From NCBI RefSeq assembly GCF_024448165.1, contig NZ_JAMOLN010000013.1, forward strand, positions 17,843-81,842: 64,000 bases of DNA. Reading direction: 5' to 3'. Position 1 is the stretch's first letter. Each line of letters begins with the position of its first letter. The DNA is from Streptomyces longispororuber (GTDB taxonomy: Bacteria > Actinomycetota > Actinomycetes > Streptomycetales > Streptomycetaceae). Below are positions 1-8,904 of this stretch, piece by piece. A program made the translations under genes and the position numbers. The notes below the pieces were generated by a model, which was not told the origin of the DNA, made no database searches, and saw only the letters and a program-made list of their open reading frames with translations.

Positions 1-65
1 TGCACCCCAATGACGCGGGGATGGCCGCGATGGCCCGGGCGTTCCCCCTGCAACTCCTGCGCTGA
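1..65 (+). CDS. C-terminal end of a probable SGNH/GDSL hydrolase (partial)
   Basis: The first 65 bases read in one frame as a short protein end containing HPNDAGMAAMA, followed by a TGA stop at 63-65. The HPN-x-x-G-x-x-x-MA pattern is the usual C-terminal block of SGNH/GDSL esterases, where the His is the catalytic base of the Ser-Asp-His set. The rest of the gene lies outside the window, so neither length nor substrate can be judged. It is probably unrelated to the peptide cluster. Confidence 0.5.
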   Translation, partial: HPNDAGMAAMARAFPLQLLR

Positions 66-230
66 GCGGAATTCCACACGGCGCGACGTCACAACTCGCC
101 GCCACATCGAGTCAGTTCGGTATCCGCTCTGTCTTTTCCCTCCCCAAGTTCCCGGCCCCTCAACTAACCTGACGTGCCATCACGCACCGGTCACCTACCG
201 GAAAACGAACGGCGCAGCCTCGGGGGGACC

Positions 231-2396
231 GTGCCTGACGACCTCGGATTCGAGAAGCTCCTCCAGGAGGACGGCCTGGTCGCCGGTCTGCTGGGAAAGT
301 CCCGCAAAGGGCGCAATCGTCCGCTGCTCTACGGGCCCGACCTGCCCGTCGTCGTCCTCACCGGCGGGCCGGGAATGGGCAAGGGGCGACTGCTCGGCTG
401 TATCCGGAGCATTTTCGGGGCGTACGTACCGGTGGCCTGGATCGACTGCGGGGCGGCCGTATTCCGGCGGCGGGCCGAGGAACACCCCGGCACCCGCTCC
501 GAATGCACCGAGGCGCTGCGCGAAATCGGGCTGCAATTCCAGAAGTGGGACGGCGACGGCGGCGGAATCAAGACCCCGCGCCTGTACGCGGGGCTCGCCG
601 CGATCGCCGCCAGCGACGGGCAGGACTCCACCGGCGACCTTGTGAGCGAGGTGCGGCGCCACGACGCCCTCGTACCGAAGGGATCGTTCTGGCGCGGCGT
701 GTTCCACCGGGCCCGCGCGGGCTATCTCAACGCGCTGCTGGGGCTCGTCGCCAACCCCCTCACCGCACCGGTCGTCGTCGCCGTCGTCGACGAACTCCTC
801 GCCCGGCTCTCCCACGAGGGCACCGCGGCGCTGCGCGGCTGCTACGGCGCCTACCCAGGAGCCGCGGGCATGCCACGGCTCGGACTGCACACTCTGGCCA
901 ACGACTTCCAGCAGGGCGGCGCCGCCCGCCGCACGGCGGAAGGCTTCCTCTTCCGGGCGCTGCGCGAGGACGTCGAGGCCGCGTACGGCGGATTCGGCGG
1001 CCTCGCCCACGCGGGGCGGCCCGCGCTGCTCCTCGACCGGGCCGACACCGCCCTCGGGCGCAACCTGGTCAGACCGGTGCTCACGGACCGCGAGCACGGC
1101 CACCACGACCGGCTCGTCGTCGTCGCCACCGCCCGGCACGAGGGCGGCGGCCGGCTCCTCGGCCGGGAACGCGCCGTCGGTGAGGACCGGCCCACCGCCT
1201 GGGCGCCCTCCGACGGGCCCCCGCCGGACTGGCGGCGCCCGCCCGCGCCCGACCCCGACCTGGCGCCCCCGGCCCGCGGCGTCGTGCTCGTCCGGATGCC
1301 CGTCCTCACCCGCGAACAGCAGCAGGAGGCGACGACCCGACTGCGCGTCCAGCCCTCCGGCACCACGGCCGGCGCCGGTTCCGGCGACCCGACGACGTCC
1401 TGGCAGCTCGTCGACTTCGGCATCCACCGGCTCAGCGGCGGCCGCCCGCTGTTCGTGACCCGGCTCGGCGAGGCCACCGCAAGCTACCGGCCGCCGGCCG
1501 GGCGCGGCACCCCCGCCCTCCTCGACGGCACCGTACGGACCGGCGACGACGAGCCGCCGCAGCCCGTCGGCGACGTCCTCCTCGACGAACTGGTGCTGCG
1601 CCAGCTGCCCGAGGAACTGCCGGCGCTCCACCACGACCAGTGGCTCGACCTCCTCAGCCACCTGTCCGTCGCCCACGACGTCGACTGCGCCCAGGCCCTG
1701 ATGCTGCGCGTCCAGGCGGGCCGGGCCGCCCAGCTGAGCGCGTACCGGATCGCCGAACTGCTCCAGGACAGCGGCTGGCCCCACTGCCCCCGGCACTTCA
1801 TCGGCGACCTCGGCCTGCGCACCCTGCTCCGCCAGCGCCTCTACCGGATGCGGCCCGACGGCGCGGCCTGGGCCCGCAACCACGAACAGCTCCGGCACCA
1901 CTACCACCTGCTGCTCCGCGACCAGCACCCCGACCCGGTGTTCGGTTCCGCGGGCGCCCACCGCCTCAACCACCAACTCGCCCACCAGGGCGCGGAGCCC
2001 GTCGTCGCCCGGCTGACCAGCACCTTCGCCACCACCGACCCGAGGCTGTGGTGCGCCGACGTCCTCTCCATCGCCCAGGCCCCGCTGCTCGGCCGGGACG
2101 ACGACCGGCGGGCCAGGGCGCTCGGCGAGGTGCAGACGGAGGGCGGCCTGCTGCACTGGCGGGTCGACCGCCTGCTGCACGCCCTGTGGCTGTGCGAGGA
2201 CCGGACCCGGCCGATCGACGAAGCCGTCGCGGACGCCCTCAAGGACGTCCTCGACGACCTGTGCACCGAGGCGCCGCGCGCGGCCGCCGTGCTCACCGAC
2301 ACCGCACGGAGATGGGGCGAATTGATCGAGAACCGGCAGCCGCTCAAGCCGTGCGCATGCACCCGGCACATCGGCAGGAAGGCACAGCGGACATGA
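231..2396 (+). CDS. large P-loop protein of unknown function, coupled to the next gene
   Basis: About 721 residues from the GTG at 231, which has a G-rich ribosome site (222-227); an in-frame GTG at 174 is the alternative start. A Walker A-like motif GGPGMGKG sits at residues 45-52, with Gly rather than Ser/Thr after the Lys, inside a hydrophobic strand (VVVLT). No signal peptide, membrane segment or recognisable C-terminal domain is visible. The stop overlaps the start of the following gene (ATGA at 2393-2396), so the two are translated together. Such ATPase plus membrane-anchored pairs occur in Streptomyces without assigned function. It may be a STAND/AAA-like signalling ATPase. It is probably flanking rather than part of the peptide cluster. 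Confidence 0.6.
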   Translation: MPDDLGFEKLLQEDGLVAGLLGKSRKGRNRPLLYGPDLPVVVLTGGPGMGKGRLLGCIRSIFGAYVPVAWIDCGAAVFRRRAEEHPGTRSECTEALREIGLQFQKWDGDGGGIKTPRLYAGLAAIAASDGQDSTGDLVSEVRRHDALVPKGSFWRGVFHRARAGYLNALLGLVANPLTAPVVVAVVDELLARLSHEGTAALRGCYGAYPGAAGMPRLGLHTLANDFQQGGAARRTAEGFLFRALREDVEAAYGGFGGLAHAGRPALLLDRADTALGRNLVRPVLTDREHGHHDRLVVVATARHEGGGRLLGRERAVGEDRPTAWAPSDGPPPDWRRPPAPDPDLAPPARGVVLVRMPVLTREQQQEATTRLRVQPSGTTAGAGSGDPTTSWQLVDFGIHRLSGGRPLFVTRLGEATASYRPPAGRGTPALLDGTVRTGDDEPPQPVGDVLLDELVLRQLPEELPALHHDQWLDLLSHLSVAHDVDCAQALMLRVQAGRAAQLSAYRIAELLQDSGWPHCPRHFIGDLGLRTLLRQRLYRMRPDGAAWARNHEQLRHHYHLLLRDQHPDPVFGSAGAHRLNHQLAHQGAEPVVARLTSTFATTDPRLWCADVLSIAQAPLLGRDDDRRARALGEVQTEGGLLHWRVDRLLHALWLCEDRTRPIDEAVADALKDVLDDLCTEAPRAAAVLTDTARRWGELIENRQPLKPCACTRHIGRKAQRT

Positions 2397-4024
2397 ACGT
2401 GCGGAACGTGCCGGACTGGCTGTACCGGAAGCTGTGGGCCACCCGCCTGAAGAAGGCCCTGACGGCCCTGGTCGCCGTGGTCGTCGTCGTGGGCGTCGTG
2501 TCGGTGGTCGGGTACCGCGTGACCCGGCCCGACGAACCCGACCACTGCGCGACCGGCGTCGACCGGATCGACGGCGAGTGCATCGGCGTCAGCGCCTCCG
2601 CCTACGACTTCGGCACCCCGGAGATCAGCAAGGTCACCGCGGCCATCGCCCGGGAGAACCGCCGGATCGAGAGCAAGCCGCACGTCACCCTGGCCATGGT
2701 GCTGCCCCTTGAACCCGAACTGGCCGCCGAACGCGGCGAACTGCGCAGCGAGTTGCAGGGCGCCTACCTCGCGCAGTACCGCGTCAACCGCCTGCAGCGG
2801 ACCCCGCTGGTCCGGCTCGTCCTCGCCAACCCGGGCAAGGACTACAAGAAGTACGACACCGTCGTCGACACGCTGGGCACGATGGCCGCCTCGCGCGACG
2901 ACAACCTCCGCGCCGTCACCGGATTCAACCTCAGCCTCAAGGAGTCCAAGGCGGCCATCGGCCGCCTCACCAACGACCTGCACATCCCGGTCGTCATCAG
3001 CCGGGCCAGCGCCGACGACATCGCCAACCCGGAGAAGGGCGAGGCCCGCTACAAGGGACTCGCCCGCATCATCCCCACCAACCAGGCCCAGGCCGACGCG
3101 CTCGCCTGCCGCGCCGGGACACCCGACAAGGACACCGTCCTGGTCAAGGACACCCGGCCCGACATCTACGTCTCGTCGCTCGCCAAGGCGTTCAGCTGCC
3201 GCGAGAAGGGCGAACCAGGCCCCAAGGACCAGGAGTTCGAGTCGCCCGGCATCAACCGACTGGGCAACACGGGCAACGACTTCGCCTTCATCGGCAACAA
3301 CATCTGCCAGTCGAGCGCCCGGACCGTCTACTTCGCCGGGCGCCCCGTCCACCTGCGCCTGTTCGCCCTGAAGCTGGCCGAGGCGGGCTGCCGCGACAAG
3401 AAGTACACGATCATCAGCGGCTCCGGCTCGGCGACCCTGGAGCGCTACATGAGCGAGGAGGACTGGCAGGTGCTCCGCGGCGGCGGGAAGGAACCCGCCG
3501 TCACCGTGCAGTACGCGGCGCCCGGACACCCCGAGGCGTGGGAGCGGGAGATCGCCCGGTGGCGCGACGCCCGCAAGAAGGCGGCCGGCAAGGCGCCCAC
3601 AGACGCGCAGCTCCCCGCATATCTGACCGAACCCCGCGACCAGTTGCGGAAGCTGACCGACCTCGTCACCTCCGGGCGGGCCGGTGACATCGGTCCGGTG
3701 GAGCTGGACGACTCGCGCACCATGCTCGTCCACGACGGCGTGTACACCGCGGCCCAGGCCGTGTTCCTCGCCAACACCCAGACCGGCGACAGGATCCCGG
3801 CGCGGGAGCGGGTCGCCGCCCAGTGGACCCGCCTGGAGTCCGCCTACCGGGTGGCCGGCACCAGCGGCTGGATCTGCCTCACCAACGGCGGCAACCCCTA
3901 CGACAAGCCGGTCGCCATCGTCGAACTCGATCCGCGCACCCGGAAGTTGGCGTTCGTTCGGCTCGGCTGGCCGGAGGGCCGGCCGCAGCCGGACAACTGC
4001 GTGGTGCCGAGCGGGACGGACTGA
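2393..4024 (+). CDS. membrane-anchored extracytoplasmic protein with periplasmic-binding-protein-like fold
   Basis: 543 residues, starting at an ATG that overlaps the previous stop. A basic N-terminus (RKLWATRLKK) is followed by one strongly hydrophobic segment at about residues 22-44, so the protein is anchored with its bulk outside the cell. The external part has repeated strand-helix stretches such as VTLAMVLPLEP, PVVISRASADD, VLVKDTRPD and VYFAGRPVHL. These resemble the two lobes of type 1 periplasmic binding proteins (branched-chain amino acid receptor type). It probably senses or binds a ligand and works with the coupled P-loop protein. It ends 15 bases before the convergent cysN. Confidence 0.6.
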   Translation: MNVRNVPDWLYRKLWATRLKKALTALVAVVVVVGVVSVVGYRVTRPDEPDHCATGVDRIDGECIGVSASAYDFGTPEISKVTAAIARENRRIESKPHVTLAMVLPLEPELAAERGELRSELQGAYLAQYRVNRLQRTPLVRLVLANPGKDYKKYDTVVDTLGTMAASRDDNLRAVTGFNLSLKESKAAIGRLTNDLHIPVVISRASADDIANPEKGEARYKGLARIIPTNQAQADALACRAGTPDKDTVLVKDTRPDIYVSSLAKAFSCREKGEPGPKDQEFESPGINRLGNTGNDFAFIGNNICQSSARTVYFAGRPVHLRLFALKLAEAGCRDKKYTIISGSGSATLERYMSEEDWQVLRGGGKEPAVTVQYAAPGHPEAWEREIARWRDARKKAAGKAPTDAQLPAYLTEPRDQLRKLTDLVTSGRAGDIGPVELDDSRTMLVHDGVYTAAQAVFLANTQTGDRIPARERVAAQWTRLESAYRVAGTSGWICLTNGGNPYDKPVAIVELDPRTRKLAFVRLGWPEGRPQPDNCVVPSGTD

Positions 4025-4039
4025 GGCAGGGCCCGCGGA

Positions 4040-5323
4040 TCAGCCGGTGCCGTCGGCCATGCAGGCCGTGAGCGTGGTGCCGTCGGCGGGGTCGATCAGC
4101 AGGAACGACCCCGTACGCCGGGAGTCCGCGTACAGGTCGAGCGCGAGCGGCTCGGCCGTGCGGACCAGCACCCGGCCGATGTCGTTCGCCGCCAGCTGCC
4201 CGGGGTCCGGGCACTGGGAGAGGTCGTCGAGGGCGAGCCGGGAGGGGATCGCGTCGACGACCGCCTGGACCGTGCGGGTGGTGTGCTTGAGCAGCACCCG
4301 CTGACCGACGGCGAGCGGACGGTCCGCGACGTGGCAGACCACGGCGCTCACCTTCCGGGTGACCGTGGGCGCCGCGTCGGGCGGGGCGATCAGATCGCCG
4401 CGCGAGATGTCGATGTCGTCCCGGAGCCGCACCGTCACCGACTGCGGCGCCCACGCGGTCCCGACGGCCTCGCCGAGCAGGTCGATCGCCTCGACGGTGC
4501 TCGCGCGGCCCGTGGGCAGCACGGTCACCGGGTCGCCGACGCGCACGACGCCGGAGGTGATCTGCCCGGCGTAGCCGCGGTAGTCACGGTGCTCGGCGAC
4601 CTGCGGGCGGATGACGTACTGCACCGGGATCCGGGCGGGCCCGTCGTCCGGGCGGTCGCCGACGGAGACGGTCTCCAGGTGCTCCAGGAGGGTGGGCCCC
4701 GCGTACCAGTCCATGGTCCGGGAGGGCTCCACCACGTTGTCGCCGGCGAGCGCGGAGACCGGGATGGCGGTGATCTCCCCGACGCCCGGTCCCAACTCGC
4801 GTGCGTACGCGGCGAATTCCTCCGCGATGGCGTCGAAGACGGGCCGCGCGAAGTCGACCAGGTCCATCTTGTTGACGGCGAGCACGAGGTGCGGGACGCG
4901 CAGCAGAGCGGCGATCGCGGCGTGCCGGCGGGTCTGTTCCACGATGCCGTGGCGGGCGTCGACCAGGATCACCGTCAGCTCGGCGGTGGAGGCGCCCGTC
5001 ACCATGTTGCGGGTGTACTGGACGTGGCCGGGGGTGTCCGCGAGGACGAACCGGCGGCGGGGCGTGGCGAAGTAGCGGTAGGCGACGTCGATGGTGATGC
5101 CCTGCTCGCGTTCGGCCCGCAGCCCGTCGGTGAGCAGCGCGAGGTCGGGGGCGTCCTGGCCGCGGCCGCGCGAGACGTGCTCGACGGCCTCCAACTGGTC
5201 GGCGAGGACCGACTTGGAGTCGTGCAGCAGCCGTCCGACCAGCGTGGACTTGCCGTCGTCCACGGACCCGGCGGTCGCGAAGCGCAGCGTGTCGACTTCA
5301 ATGGCATCAGTGGCAACAGACAT
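4040..5323 (-). CDS. cysN: sulfate adenylyltransferase large subunit (GTPase), CysN
   Basis: 427 residues. CysN couples GTP hydrolysis to ATP sulfurylase, which makes adenosine 5'-phosphosulfate (APS) from ATP and sulfate in the cytoplasm. The GTPase motifs are clear: GSVDDGKSTL near residue 18, DTPGH, and NKMD. An EF-Tu-like beta-barrel half follows. The start is the ATG immediately after the cysD stop; longer upstream frames are read-through into cysD. The APS kinase lies in the same operon, but no APS/PAPS reductase (cysH) or sulfite reductase is present. The set therefore makes PAPS rather than cysteine, which fits the sulfotransferase at 26595-27356. Confidence 0.93.
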   Translation of the reverse strand: MSVATDAIEVDTLRFATAGSVDDGKSTLVGRLLHDSKSVLADQLEAVEHVSRGRGQDAPDLALLTDGLRAEREQGITIDVAYRYFATPRRRFVLADTPGHVQYTRNMVTGASTAELTVILVDARHGIVEQTRRHAAIAALLRVPHLVLAVNKMDLVDFARPVFDAIAEEFAAYARELGPGVGEITAIPVSALAGDNVVEPSRTMDWYAGPTLLEHLETVSVGDRPDDGPARIPVQYVIRPQVAEHRDYRGYAGQITSGVVRVGDPVTVLPTGRASTVEAIDLLGEAVGTAWAPQSVTVRLRDDIDISRGDLIAPPDAAPTVTRKVSAVVCHVADRPLAVGQRVLLKHTTRTVQAVVDAIPSRLALDDLSQCPDPGQLAANDIGRVLVRTAEPLALDLYADSRRTGSFLLIDPADGTTLTACMADGTG

Positions 5324-5325
5324 GT

Positions 5326-6309
5326 CTAGAAGTACCCTTCGCGCTTGCGGTCTTCCATCGCGGCCTCGGACATCTTGTCGTCGGCGCGGGTGGCGCCGCG
5401 CTCGGTCAGCCGGGACGCGGCGATCTCGGTGATCACCTTCTCCACGGTGTCGGCGTCGGAGTCGACGGCGCCGGTGCAGGACATGTCGCCGACGGTGCGG
5501 TAGCGCACCAGACGGGTCTCGACCGTCTCGCCCTCCTTCGGGCCGCCCCAGTCGCCGGCCGTCAGCCACATGCCGTCGCGGTCGAACACCGGCCGCTCGT
5601 GCGCGTAGTAGATCGAGGGCAGCTCGATGTTCTCCCGAGCGATGTACTGCCAGACGTCCAGCTCGGTCCAGTTGGACAGCGGGAAGACGCGGACGTGCTC
5701 ACCGGGCGCGTGGCGGCCGTTGTAGAGCTGCCACAGCTCGGGGCGCTGGCGGCGCGGGTCCCACTGGGAGAACTCGTCGCGCAGGGAGAAGACGCGTTCC
5801 TTGGCGCGGGCCTTCTCCTCGTCGCGGCGACCGCCGCCGAAGACGGCGTCGAACTTCTCGCTCCGGATGGCCTCCGTCAACGGCACGGTCTGCAGCGGAT
5901 TGCGGGTCCCGTCCGGACGTTCGCGCAGCACGCCCCGGTCGATGTGGTCCTGCACGGACGCGACGTGCAGCCGCAGCCCGTGCTCGGCGACGACGCGGTC
6001 GCGATGGGCCAGGACCTCGGGGAAGTTGTGTCCCGTGTCCACGTGCAGCAGGGCGAAGGGCAACGGGGCCGGAGTGAACGCCTTCAGCGCCAGGTGCAGC
6101 ATGACGATGGAGTCCTTGCCGCCGGAGAACAGGATCACCGGCCGCTCGAACTCGCCCGCCACCTCGCGGAAGATGTGCACCGCCTCCGACTCCAGCACGT
6201 CGAGGTGGCTCAGGGCGTGCGGAGTGTCGCGGACCGGCCGCCGGGTGCCTTCGCGGCGCGGCGGACCCGTGCGTTCCGGGGCGGACCCGGGTGCGGTGAC
6301 CGTCGTCAT
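5326..6309 (-). CDS. cysD: sulfate adenylyltransferase small subunit, CysD
   Basis: 327 residues from the ATG whose ATGA overlaps the cysC stop. This is the catalytic ATP-sulfurylase subunit and partner of CysN. The PP-loop SGGKDS (in ILFSGGKDSIVMLHLA) binds the nucleotide, and LLHVDTGHNFPEV and GGRRDEEKARAKERVFS are family signatures. The C-terminal MEDRKREGYF is the usual CysD ending. It lies second in the cysC-cysD-cysN order with only 2 bases to cysN. The N-terminal 30 or so residues are a poorly conserved Pro/Arg-rich leader. Confidence 0.93.
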   Translation of the reverse strand: MTTVTAPGSAPERTGPPRREGTRRPVRDTPHALSHLDVLESEAVHIFREVAGEFERPVILFSGGKDSIVMLHLALKAFTPAPLPFALLHVDTGHNFPEVLAHRDRVVAEHGLRLHVASVQDHIDRGVLRERPDGTRNPLQTVPLTEAIRSEKFDAVFGGGRRDEEKARAKERVFSLRDEFSQWDPRRQRPELWQLYNGRHAPGEHVRVFPLSNWTELDVWQYIARENIELPSIYYAHERPVFDRDGMWLTAGDWGGPKEGETVETRLVRYRTVGDMSCTGAVDSDADTVEKVITEIAASRLTERGATRADDKMSEAAMEDRKREGYF

Positions 6310-6938
6310 GCCAGCCCCCTCTCGGTCAGCAGCGCGTGCAGGGCCGCCGCGCACTCGGCCACGCCCCGGGTGTGCGTCTCGATCCGCAGATCGGGGAAGT
6401 CCGGCCGCTCGTAGGGGTCGTCCACCCCGGTCAGGCCAGTGAGCCGGCCGGCCGCCTGCTGCGCGTACAGGCCCTTCACGTCGCGTTCGGCACACACCTC
6501 GACCGGGGTGGCGACGTGCACCTCCAAGTAGGGGGTGTCGCTGCTCTCGTGGCGTCTGCGGACGGCCTCCCGGTCGGCCGCGTAGGGCGCGATCACCGGG
6601 ACCAGGGCGGTGACGCCGTTGCGGGCCAGCACCTCGGCGAGCAGGCCGAGGCGCTGGACGTTGGCCTGGCGGTCGGCGCGGCTGAAGCCCAGGTCCGCGC
6701 AGAGCGACGAGCGGAGTTCGTCGCCGTCCAGCACCTCGACCCGGCGCCCGTCGGCCCGCAGCCGGTCGGCCAGGGCGCGGGCGAGGGTGGTCTTCCCGGC
6801 GCTCGGCAGGCCGGTCAGCCACACCGTCGCGCCCGGCCGGCAGGTGCAGATCGGCTCCCTCTGCGTCCTGTTCCCGTGCGGGGTCTCGTGCGGTGGCCCG
6901 TGCGGGGTCCGCGCTGATTCCGGAAGCTGCGTCGTCAT
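6306..6938 (-). CDS. cysC: adenylylsulfate (APS) kinase, CysC
   Basis: 210 residues; phosphorylates APS to PAPS, the universal sulfate donor. The Walker A GLPSAGKTTLA is near residue 45, and the family blocks DGDELR, LGFSRADR, FISPY-like VIAPYAADR and VHVATPVEVCAERDVKGLY all follow. The first 30 residues (His/Pro-rich) are extra compared with typical CysC. The start ATG overlaps the stop of the XRE-cupin gene (ATGA) and the end overlaps cysD, so the four genes form one coupled operon. Confidence 0.93.
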   Translation of the reverse strand: MTTQLPESARTPHGPPHETPHGNRTQREPICTCRPGATVWLTGLPSAGKTTLARALADRLRADGRRVEVLDGDELRSSLCADLGFSRADRQANVQRLGLLAEVLARNGVTALVPVIAPYAADREAVRRRHESSDTPYLEVHVATPVEVCAERDVKGLYAQQAAGRLTGLTGVDDPYERPDFPDLRIETHTRGVAECAAALHALLTERGLA

Positions 6939-7537
6939 GACACCTCCTGAATGCTGAGGCCGGTGGCCCGGGGAAAGGTCACGGCTGCCTCGCAGAGACG
7001 GTGGCGGATGGTGAGCGAGGCGTGTACCTCGTCGCCGTTGGCGGTGGTGTAGATGTGCGGGACGTCGGCGGGCCAGTGGGCGTGCCCGCCGGCCGGGACC
7101 ACGACCGGCCGGCGGGCCGGTCCGACCCGGGCGCTGCCCGAGAAGACGGTCAAGTGCTCGGTGACGCCGTGCTGGTGGGGCGGGGAGACCTGGGTGATGC
7201 CGGGGCGGATGCGGATCCGGTACAGCTCCGACGTGGCCTCGTGGTCGGTGAACGTCTCCAGGAGCGTGGCGGAGACCGCGGTGCCGTGCACCTCCTCCGG
7301 CCGCCCCGCCGGATCGGGATCGGCGAGCAGGACGGCCAGCGGGATGCGGAGCTGGGTGGATATCGCGTAGAGGGTCTCGAGGGTCGGATTGCGGGTGCCG
7401 GTTTCCAGACCGGACAGCGTCGCCTTGCCGATCGACGCCCGCTGGGCCAGTTCCGACAGCGACAGACCGTACAGCCGTCGCAGCGTTCTGACACGCCGCC
7501 CGACCTCCACGGCGAATGGTTTGGTCATCTTCTCCAC
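6935..7537 (-). CDS. XRE-family transcriptional regulator with C-terminal cupin domain
   Basis: 200 residues from the GTG at 7537; the ATG three codons in (7528) is an equally plausible start because GGAG lies just before it. The N-terminal HTH (VRTLRRLYGLSLSELAQRASIGKATLSGLETGTRNPTLETL, shown here only by its ends: VRTLRR to NPTLETL) is a classic XRE domain. Residues 110-195 form a cupin barrel with GITQVSPPHQHGVTEH and a second PAGGHAHWP block that could bind metal or a small ligand. It is first in the cysCDN operon and divergent from the halogenase gene. The perfect palindrome at 7583-7600 between them is its likely operator. Confidence 0.85.
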   Translation of the reverse strand: MEKMTKPFAVEVGRRVRTLRRLYGLSLSELAQRASIGKATLSGLETGTRNPTLETLYAISTQLRIPLAVLLADPDPAGRPEEVHGTAVSATLLETFTDHEATSELYRIRIRPGITQVSPPHQHGVTEHLTVFSGSARVGPARRPVVVPAGGHAHWPADVPHIYTTANGDEVHASLTIRHRLCEAAVTFPRATGLSIQEVS

Positions 7538-7547
7538 ATTCCTTTCC

Positions 7548-7563
7548 GTTCCGAAAAAGGAAC
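7548..7563. promoter_or_regulatory. candidate operator half-site pair, GTTCC-N6-GGAAC
   Basis: GTTCC and GGAAC face each other across six A-rich bases, immediately upstream of the XRE-cupin start. The half-site matches that of the stronger palindrome 20 bases away, so the same regulator could bind both. Confidence 0.45.
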
Positions 7564-7582
7564 CTCAATGTCTTGCGCCAGG

Positions 7583-7600
7583 CGTTCCGAATTCGGAACG
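7583..7600. promoter_or_regulatory. perfect 18-bp palindrome, candidate operator of the XRE-cupin regulator
   Basis: CGTTCCGAATTCGGAACG is its own reverse complement and sits in the 143-base divergent region between the regulator/cysCDN operon and the halogenase operon. A possible -35 hexamer TTGACA for the halogenase direction starts 12 bases downstream (7612-7617), although no good -10 is obvious. Assignment to the XRE protein is by position only. Confidence 0.6.
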
Positions 7601-7680
7601 AGAGGCCTTCCTTGACAGTGAACTCAGCGGCGTGTTCACCTGTTTGAGGCGAGATGAAACCTCCTACTAAAAGGTGGGTC

Positions 7681-8628
7681 ATGGCTCAGCAGATATCGGA
7701 TTTCGCGCTTTCCGACGCTCAGATCGAGCAGTTCAACGAGAATGGATTCATCGGTCCGTTCGACGTGTACGAGCCGGAGGAGATGGACCGCAGCCTGAAG
7801 GCGCTGCGGCCCAAGCTGATCAACACGAAGACGTCGATCTACCAGCAGAGCGGTGCCGTCTCCGGCACCACCAACCTGGCCAACTACGACCGTCACCTCG
7901 ACGTCGACTTCCTGGCCGACCACATCACCCAGCCCAGCATCGTGGGGCCGGTGACCAGCCTGGTCGGCCCCGACGCGCTCTGCTGGCGCACCGAGTTCTT
8001 CCCCAAGTACCCCGGCGACGAGGGCACCGACTGGCACCAGGCCGACAACTTCTCCAACGTGGCCGGCTCGAAGTACCCGCAGATCGTGTGGCCCGAGGAC
8101 GCGGAGTTCGGCGGCACCATCACCGTGTGGACCGCGTTCACCGACGCCACCGTCGAGAACGGCTGCCTGCAGTTCATCCCGGGCTCGCACAAGACGATGA
8201 ACTACGACGAGTCCAAGGTGATGGAATACGACGCGGATTCCATCAACAAGAAGGAGAAGGACGGCGTCAGGCGCGGCTTCTTCGGCTATGACTACCGGCA
8301 GCTCCAGAAGGACCCGAATTGGAGCCCGGACGAGTCCAAGGCCGTCTCGATGGAGATGCGCAAGGGCCAGTGCATCGTCTTCTGGTCGACGCTCATGCAC
8401 GCCTCGCACCCGCACAACGGCCTGACCGACCAGATGCGCCTTGGTTTCGCGGCCCGCTACCTGCCGACGTCCGTCCGCGTCTACCCGTACTCCGACGCGC
8501 TCGTGGAGTTCGGCGGCGAGGCCAGCCTCGACAAGTTCGGCAACGTCCTGGTCGCCGGCAAGGACGGCTACGGACACAACCGCTTCGTCGACCGGACCGT
8601 CACCGGTCGTCCCTTCGTCACGCGATAG
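7681..8628 (+). CDS. Fe(II)/2-oxoglutarate aliphatic halogenase (SyrB2/KtzD/CytC3 type)
   Basis: 315 residues from the ATG with AAGGTGG upstream. Its sequence closely follows SyrB2 throughout: [55 protein letters not shown] and [13 protein letters not shown]. The facial triad carboxylate is replaced: His119-Gln-Ala121 (SyrB2 His116/Ala118), with distal His240 in [11 protein letters not shown]. The Ala leaves room for chloride on iron, which is the mark of a halogenase rather than a hydroxylase. Family members chlorinate an unactivated carbon of an aminoacyl group held on a carrier protein. The carrier and A enzyme follow directly, so the likely substrate is Ile or Val on the protein at 8641-8892. 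Confidence 0.93.
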   Translation: MAQQISDFALSDAQIEQFNENGFIGPFDVYEPEEMDRSLKALRPKLINTKTSIYQQSGAVSGTTNLANYDRHLDVDFLADHITQPSIVGPVTSLVGPDALCWRTEFFPKYPGDEGTDWHQADNFSNVAGSKYPQIVWPEDAEFGGTITVWTAFTDATVENGCLQFIPGSHKTMNYDESKVMEYDADSINKKEKDGVRRGFFGYDYRQLQKDPNWSPDESKAVSMEMRKGQCIVFWSTLMHASHPHNGLTDQMRLGFAARYLPTSVRVYPYSDALVEFGGEASLDKFGNVLVAGKDGYGHNRFVDRTVTGRPFVTR

Positions 8629-8640
8629 GAGGCCAACTCG

Positions 8641-8892
8641 ATGGCCAGCACAGAGATCGAGTCCTGGGTCGTGGACACCTGCCGCGAACTGGGGCTGCTG
8701 GTGGAGCAACCTGGCGACGACTTCTTCGCCGGCGGCGGCAACTCGCTGACCGCGGTCCGCCTCATCGCGAAGGCCGAGGAGCGGTTCGGCGAGGACAGCC
8801 TGATGCCCGACGACCTCTTCGAGCGCAGCACGGTGCAGGAGATCGCCGCGACGATCCAGGCGAGCCGGGACCGGTCCCGGGTCCTGGACTGA
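8641..8892 (+). CDS. free-standing peptidyl carrier (thiolation) protein
   Basis: 83 residues, starting at an ATG with AGGAGG upstream. DDFFAGGGNSLTAVRLI contains the Ser that receives phosphopantetheine. It carries the aminoacyl group loaded by the next gene's A enzyme and presents it to the halogenase and the flavoprotein, as KtzC and CytC2 do. It lies 12 bases after the halogenase and 12 before the A enzyme. Confidence 0.93.
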   Translation: MASTEIESWVVDTCRELGLLVEQPGDDFFAGGGNSLTAVRLIAKAEERFGEDSLMPDDLFERSTVQEIAATIQASRDRSRVLD

Positions 8893-8904
8893 CAGGAGTT
8901 CGGC

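Noticed and set aside
4040..6938. Treating cysCDN as ordinary sulfate assimilation genes
   Set aside because: No PAPS reductase or sulfite reductase is nearby and the operon is fused to the cluster by a divergent regulator; PAPS supply explains it better.
7681..8628. Reading this gene as a phytanoyl-CoA-type hydroxylase
   Set aside because: The metal motif is His-Gln-Ala, not His-x-Asp/Glu, and the whole sequence follows SyrB2-type halogenases.
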